Below, one piece after another: positions 60,033-64,000 of a stretch of 64,000 nucleotides of DNA (position 1 is its first letter; each line of letters opens with the position of its first letter). The position numbers and the translations under genes are program-made. The notes under the pieces are model-generated. The model saw only the letters and a list, made by a program, of their open reading frames with translations, was not told where the DNA came from and did no database searches. The DNA is from CAYGDP01 sp964348665 (GTDB lineage Bacteria; Verrucomicrobiota; Verrucomicrobiia; Palsa-1439; CAYGDP01), in assembly GCA_964348665.1 (NCBI GenBank), contig CAYGDP010000023.1, forward strand, positions 4,104 to 68,103, in the 5' to 3' direction.

Positions 60033-61094
60033 ATGAGGAAGAACCGAATCAAAGTGAAGCGAAGTGGTTTGTGGGCGATGAACCTCGCAGTGTCGCTGCT
60101 GACTGCGGGCGCTACGCTCGCCGAGCAGCCGAAACCGCCTTTGGAACCGGTCTCGAACAACGAACTGCACCGAGCGGCGCGGGAAGGGCGACTCGACGCG
60201 GTGCGACAAATGTTGGAGCGCGATCCTGCTGCGGTCAACATGGTGGATAGTCTCGGCCAAGCGCCGCTGCACGCGGCCATCGAGGGCAGGAAACTCGAAG
60301 TGGTCAAGCTCTTGCTCGACAAAGGCGCGGATACCAATATCAAAACAGTTCACCAACAAGATACGCCGCTGCATCTGGCGCTATATCGCCGAGAGCGGGA
60401 AATCGCCATTCTGCTTCTTGATAACGCGGCTGACGCGACCGCCGTCAACAAGAAAGGTATATACCCTCTGATATGGGCTGGAATGCAAGCAATGCCCGAT
60501 ATCATTGAGAAGCTCCAAGCCAAAGGCGCGCAATTCAATAAGAAAGATGGTACGACTAGCGAAATGCTCTACTCAATGGCGAATGCTTGTCCGCCGGCTA
60601 CCGCTCAAGAATTCAAGAAAACAGTGGATATCTTGGTAGCCAGCGGGGGAGATGTGAACTTCAAAGGTTCGACAGGGCGCGCCCCACTATTTGCTCTCGT
60701 TTACTCGAGTCCGTGGTCGAGCAAATCTGGAAAAGAAAGAATAGGTTTGGCGGATGCGCTTGTCGCTCATGATGCTGATGTGAATGCCCGCAATAAAGAT
60801 GGCGTAACACCCTTGATCTGGGCTGCTTCTCGCGGCAACAAAGATGTTGTCGAGTGGCTATTACAGCACGGCGCGGATATCAAAGCAAAAGAAACCACGC
60901 GTGGCTGGACAGCTTTGCATCTTGCCGCCATCAATCGGCAAAAGGAAGTAGTGGAGCTCTTGTTGGAAAAAGGGGCGGACACAAAGATTTTGGATGCCGA
61001 AGGTTTAACGCCTTTGGGAGCAGCACTAAAATACAAAAGTATAGAGACGGCAGCGATTCTTGAGCGAAAAATGAAAAAGGAGAAGATAAAATGA
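60033..61094 (+). CDS. Exported ankyrin-repeat protein, copy 1
   Basis: 353 residues. The N-terminus is basic and then hydrophobic (LWAMNLAVSLLTAGATLAEQ), a signal peptide. About eight ankyrin repeats follow, for example GQAPLHAAIEGRKLEVVKLL and TALHLAAINRQKEVVELLLE. It is a close paralogue of the next ankyrin protein over nearly the whole length (shared LLLDNxADATAVNK, AMPDIIEKLQ, ADVNARNKDG). Its TGA overlaps the ATG of the 52-residue gene. Confidence 0.9.
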   Translation: MRKNRIKVKRSGLWAMNLAVSLLTAGATLAEQPKPPLEPVSNNELHRAAREGRLDAVRQMLERDPAAVNMVDSLGQAPLHAAIEGRKLEVVKLLLDKGADTNIKTVHQQDTPLHLALYRREREIAILLLDNAADATAVNKKGIYPLIWAGMQAMPDIIEKLQAKGAQFNKKDGTTSEMLYSMANACPPATAQEFKKTVDILVASGGDVNFKGSTGRAPLFALVYSSPWSSKSGKERIGLADALVAHDADVNARNKDGVTPLIWAASRGNKDVVEWLLQHGADIKAKETTRGWTALHLAAINRQKEVVELLLEKGADTKILDAEGLTPLGAALKYKSIETAAILERKMKKEKIK

Positions 61095-61249
61095 ACATCG
61101 TCAAGTTTTTCCATCGGCAGCACAACCACAGGCGCAAATCTTGCCTCACGGCGGCACGGGGACGCCACCTGTCGCCACTAACAAATGGATTTTTAGTCGC
61201 GGAAGTCCTTGAGGTTCGAGCTTGTCCCGATGAAGCAGTGGTGATGTGA
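61091..61249 (+). CDS. 52-residue protein ending at an 'LEVRACPD' motif
   Basis: ATG 61091 overlaps the stop of the ankyrin gene (ATGA), so it should be translated by coupling. The 52 residues are a basic leader (FFHRQHNHRRKSC), a short hydrophobic patch and VAEVLEVRACPDEAVVM, then TGA. The leader and motif resemble the beginning of the large protein at 62382, so I read it as a truncated copy of that gene: an export-like signal with no cargo. It could be a relic or a small peptide with its own role. Confidence 0.6.
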   Translation: MNIVKFFHRQHNHRRKSCLTAARGRHLSPLTNGFLVAEVLEVRACPDEAVVM

Positions 61250-61304
61250 GAATACTGCTTGCTCACAAGACAATGAAACCTTAGATTTCGCACTAGGAAG
61301 TGGA

Positions 61305-62378
61305 ATGAGGAGCCAAGCAAAACCAACGTGCCGGGTAGGCCGAGTGGCTACGACCTTCTGCCTGTTGCTGCTAACTGCGTGTGCAGGCTTCTCGCAGCAG
61401 CGCGAGGGAGCGAAAGTCCCCGAAGAACCAAAATCGACAAGCCTGATTCATCTTGCGGCGAAAGCGGGCAAGGTCAAAGAGGTGGAAGGCTACCTTCAGC
61501 AAGACGCCAGTCTGATCAATTTCTACGACAACCTTGGCATGACGCCACTGCACGTGGCCGCTGAGAGCGGAAATCTCGAAGTGGTCAAGCTCTTGCTGAA
61601 CAAGGGTGCCGATACCAACGCCAAGACAAAGGTGGGGCAAGATACACCCCTGCACCTGGCACTTTATCGGCGGCGTCAGCCGATTGCCATTCTGCTGCTT
61701 GATAACGGGGCTGATGCGACCGCCGTCAATAAAATCGGCGCGTCCCCTCTCACTTATGCGGCATGGTGCGCGATGCCAGACATCATCGAAAAGTTGCAGA
61801 CAAGAGGTGCCAAATTCAACAAAAATGATGGTTCTGTATCAGATATGCTGTTCGCTCTAACAAACCGCGTTCCGCTGGCAACATCTGCGGAGTTTAAAAA
61901 GACGATAGAAATATTGGTAGCCAATGGCGCGGATGTGAATGCCAAGCGCGACTCCGGGTGGACCCCGTTGTTTGATCTAGTTTATCAACAACCGTGGAAG
62001 GGTGTATTCCGAACAAAGAGCAGAGACGTCGCCGATGCCCTTATTGCACACGGAGCCAATGTAAATGCGAGAGATAAAAAAGGTATGACCCCATTGATCT
62101 GGGTGGCCGTCCGAGGTAATAAGGATGTCGCCGAGTGGTTATTGGATCACGGGGCGAATATCAACGCGAAAGACGAAGACGATTGGACGGCCTTGCATGT
62201 TGCCACAAATAATGACCATCCCGAAACAGTAAAACTTCTGCTTGAACGAGGAGTAGATATAACCTTGCGCAATGCGGAAGGGTTGACCGCGCTCGGGTTG
62301 GCTGTCAAACGTGGCCGACAACAAATAATTGACATTTTCAACCAGCATTTAGAGAAAAAAAATCACAAGGAGAAATAA
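61305..62378 (+). CDS. Exported ankyrin-repeat protein, copy 2
   Basis: 357 residues, with an N-terminal signal and possible lipobox (TFCLLLLTACAGFSQ; LTAC|A fits lipoprotein processing by Lgt and signal peptidase II). The ankyrin array matches copy 1: TPLHLALYRRRQPIAILLLD, AWCAMPDIIEKLQTRG, TPLIWVAVRGNKDVAEWLLD. It is followed after 3 bases by the 62382 gene with its own AAGGAG site. Tandem duplication with 60033-61094 is evident. Confidence 0.9.
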   Translation: MRSQAKPTCRVGRVATTFCLLLLTACAGFSQQREGAKVPEEPKSTSLIHLAAKAGKVKEVEGYLQQDASLINFYDNLGMTPLHVAAESGNLEVVKLLLNKGADTNAKTKVGQDTPLHLALYRRRQPIAILLLDNGADATAVNKIGASPLTYAAWCAMPDIIEKLQTRGAKFNKNDGSVSDMLFALTNRVPLATSAEFKKTIEILVANGADVNAKRDSGWTPLFDLVYQQPWKGVFRTKSRDVADALIAHGANVNARDKKGMTPLIWVAVRGNKDVAEWLLDHGANINAKDEDDWTALHVATNNDHPETVKLLLERGVDITLRNAEGLTALGLAVKRGRQQIIDIFNQHLEKKNHKEK

Positions 62379-62381
62379 AAT

Positions 62382-64000
62382 ATGCGTTGCCTAAAAAGTA
62401 TTGGGCGTCAGTTGATAGACAACTTCGCAGCGAAAGAAACTCGAGGCCATAACATTCGGCGAGAGCGTTCGCATGCCCGCGTTTTGATCGTCGAGGTCTT
62501 GGAGGTTCGAGCCTGCCCCGATGTCGCAGTCGCCGCCGGTTTTACAGGTCTCCAGCAAGACGACACGATTGATGCCAGTAGGTCGACGGGTCATCTCCCG
62601 CCAGACCCCGATATGGCTGTTGGTCAGCATTCAATAATCGAAGTGGTAAACTCGCAAATCGCGTATTTCGACAAGAACGGCGCACAACTGGCTGCGATGC
62701 CACTTTCCGAATTTTTCACGAAACTCACAGGCTCACCTGTGCCAGTTCCTTTCCGCGGTAGTGTCTTCGATCCGACTGTCCTCTACGATGAAATGGCCGA
62801 GCGTTTTGTGGTTGCTGCGGCATGGGCAGACCCCAATGGTCCGACCGGACCGGAATCACTTCTTCTATTCGCAGTATCGGATTCGTCCAATCCGAGTCAC
62901 GAGAATTTTGCGGGGAGCTTTACCGAGATGTATGGAATACTCCCCTCGACTGATCCGATGGGTAATTTGGAGATGAACGCGGATGGCAAAAAATTGGCCG
63001 CGGATTTCCCGAGGCTGGGCTATAACGCCGACGCGTATGTGGTCACGCTCAACATGTATCCTTTCCCGCTGGGGAGACATGAGGGAATACTCGACCACGT
63101 ACATGTCGTCTCTATTGGGAGGATAGACGCGCTTGACAAAACATTAAGAACGCAAGTTTTCAAACAAACCCATGTGCAGGAGAAAGATGCGATGGGGAAC
63201 GAAGTGGTTCACTTGCGCACGATGGCTCCTGCGACGATGCACGGCTCGAAGGCAGGCGACCCAATGTGGCTGGTGGAGTTTGTCGGTCACGATGTTCGCA
63301 CGGTCAAGATGACCAACATATTGGGCGCGCAACCAACGTTTCAAACATTCTTAACCACCTTGCCCGCTATTCAAGAACCGACGGAAGCCCCGCAGGTAAT
63401 CAGCGAGTTCATTGATACAGGCGACGAACGCATCAAAAGCGTGGATTGGCGCGATAATCGGTTGGTCGCGACCCATACGATTGGCATTTCGGTGCAATTT
63501 GTCCTGGTGAATGCCGCTCGCTGGTATGAATTCTCAACCTCTCAAGAACCGCCTACGATGACTCAAAATGGGGAGATAACTCCGGGCCGTGGCATTCATA
63601 CCTATTTCCCCTCGATAGCCATTGCGCCAAATGGCGATTTGGGGATGACATACGTTCAATCGTCCTTCGCGTGCGACGGATTCATGAGCATGTATGTGAC
63701 CGGCCAGAAATATGATCCGATGAAGAAGCAGCCGGTTACACCGAATCAGATGTTGCCGGGGAAGCTGGTCGCGCTCGGGCAGCAAGAACTCAAACATACG
63801 GGTGATGTCGAGCCGGTAGAAGCGGGTGACTACAGTGGAATCGGGGTTGACCCGGTAAACGGGACATTCTGGGCGGTGAACGAATTCGCTGGTGAAAAGA
63901 TTGACGCCGCCGGCGATCTATTACCTGACAACTGGGCGACATGGATATCGAATTTTATCCTGACACCGTTACAAGCGCAACCGGGTGGTGGGGCGGGAGG
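62382..64000 (+). CDS. Large secreted protein with 'LEVRACPD' N-terminal motif, 3' end outside the window
   Basis: The frame runs from ATG 62382 (AAGGAG 10 bases upstream) to the end of the window without a stop; about 539 residues are visible. The N-terminus has a basic segment (GHNIRRERSHAR), then VLIVEVLEVRACPDVAVAAG. After it the protein is beta-rich and looks like a propeller-type extracellular domain (DPDMAVGQHSIIEVVNSQIA, FDPTVLYDEMAERFVVAA, YSGIGVDPVNGTFWAVNEF). The last pattern is common in large surface proteins of unknown function. The pairing with the ankyrin genes suggests a joint role at the cell surface. Confidence 0.8.
   Translation, partial: MRCLKSIGRQLIDNFAAKETRGHNIRRERSHARVLIVEVLEVRACPDVAVAAGFTGLQQDDTIDASRSTGHLPPDPDMAVGQHSIIEVVNSQIAYFDKNGAQLAAMPLSEFFTKLTGSPVPVPFRGSVFDPTVLYDEMAERFVVAAAWADPNGPTGPESLLLFAVSDSSNPSHENFAGSFTEMYGILPSTDPMGNLEMNADGKKLAADFPRLGYNADAYVVTLNMYPFPLGRHEGILDHVHVVSIGRIDALDKTLRTQVFKQTHVQEKDAMGNEVVHLRTMAPATMHGSKAGDPMWLVEFVGHDVRTVKMTNILGAQPTFQTFLTTLPAIQEPTEAPQVISEFIDTGDERIKSVDWRDNRLVATHTIGISVQFVLVNAARWYEFSTSQEPPTMTQNGEITPGRGIHTYFPSIAIAPNGDLGMTYVQSSFACDGFMSMYVTGQKYDPMKKQPVTPNQMLPGKLVALGQQELKHTGDVEPVEAGDYSGIGVDPVNGTFWAVNEFAGEKIDAAGDLLPDNWATWISNFILTPLQAQPGGGAG

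Overview
The window looks like chromosomal DNA from a Gram-negative member of the PVC group, most likely Verrucomicrobiota. This is inferred from gene content, not from a marker-gene comparison. Support comes from an LPS pathway (kdsA, LptA-like protein, lptB), a G-FTIVE type pseudopilin, a DUF5069 protein, an N-terminal 'LE-x-R' export-like motif resembling the planctomycete extracellular signal, a multi-CxxCH cytochrome carrying a sugar-binding-type domain, and many dispersed palindromic repeats. TGA is a normal stop codon for many genes here, but two peroxiredoxin genes carry an in-frame TGA exactly at the catalytic cysteine, each followed by a hairpin. I read both as selenoproteins.

Layout. 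3-8638 (+): TPR protein (partial), nth, selenocysteine peroxiredoxin, the overlapping trio lgt-rluD-udg, an exported SGNH hydrolase, a zinc-ribbon membrane protein, an SDR and a DEAD-box helicase. 8635-10936 (-): amino-acid ABC transporter with a fused binding protein and permease. 11173-17413 (-): four-helix-bundle protein, HEPN-like protein, gyrA, gyrB. 17583-26179 (+): an ArsR regulator with a palindromic operator, an Rrf2 regulator, then a SAM-I riboswitch heading a sulfur-assimilation cluster (threonine-synthase-like PLP enzyme, MoaD/ThiS-like carrier, ankyrin protein, NIL-domain protein, cysH, two small genes, cysD, cysNC). 26385-34213: an accessory region with an ORF6N protein, two large glycosidase-like secreted proteins and a sugar isomerase-like protein, rich in repeats that also sit inside genes. 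34312-35796: a second, exported selenocysteine peroxiredoxin, tRNA-Leu(CAA), and an HETLH putative metalloprotease.

35859-44728 (+) is one closely packed run: kdsA, LptC/LptA-like multi-repeat protein, lptB, hpf, hprK, ptsH, ptsI, nucleotidyltransferase, metK. Most neighbours share a 4-base start/stop overlap. 44748-50144 (-) encodes one 1798-residue secreted protein combining CSLREP-type, beta-helix, lipase-like and DUF11-like regions. 50555-59480 holds lemA, a sorbosone-dehydrogenase-like propeller, a five-haem-motif cytochrome, an AraC regulator, a pseudopilin and others. 59608-64000 is a recently duplicated array of exported ankyrin proteins paired with 'LEVRACPD' signal proteins.

The most interesting unit is the SAM-riboswitch cluster. 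Its gene set suggests sulfate reduction feeding a sulfur-carrier-protein route to homocysteine (or a related thiol), with the 'threonine synthase' acting as the sulfur-accepting enzyme. That assignment is an inference. The activating E1-like enzyme and any releasing protease are not in the window.
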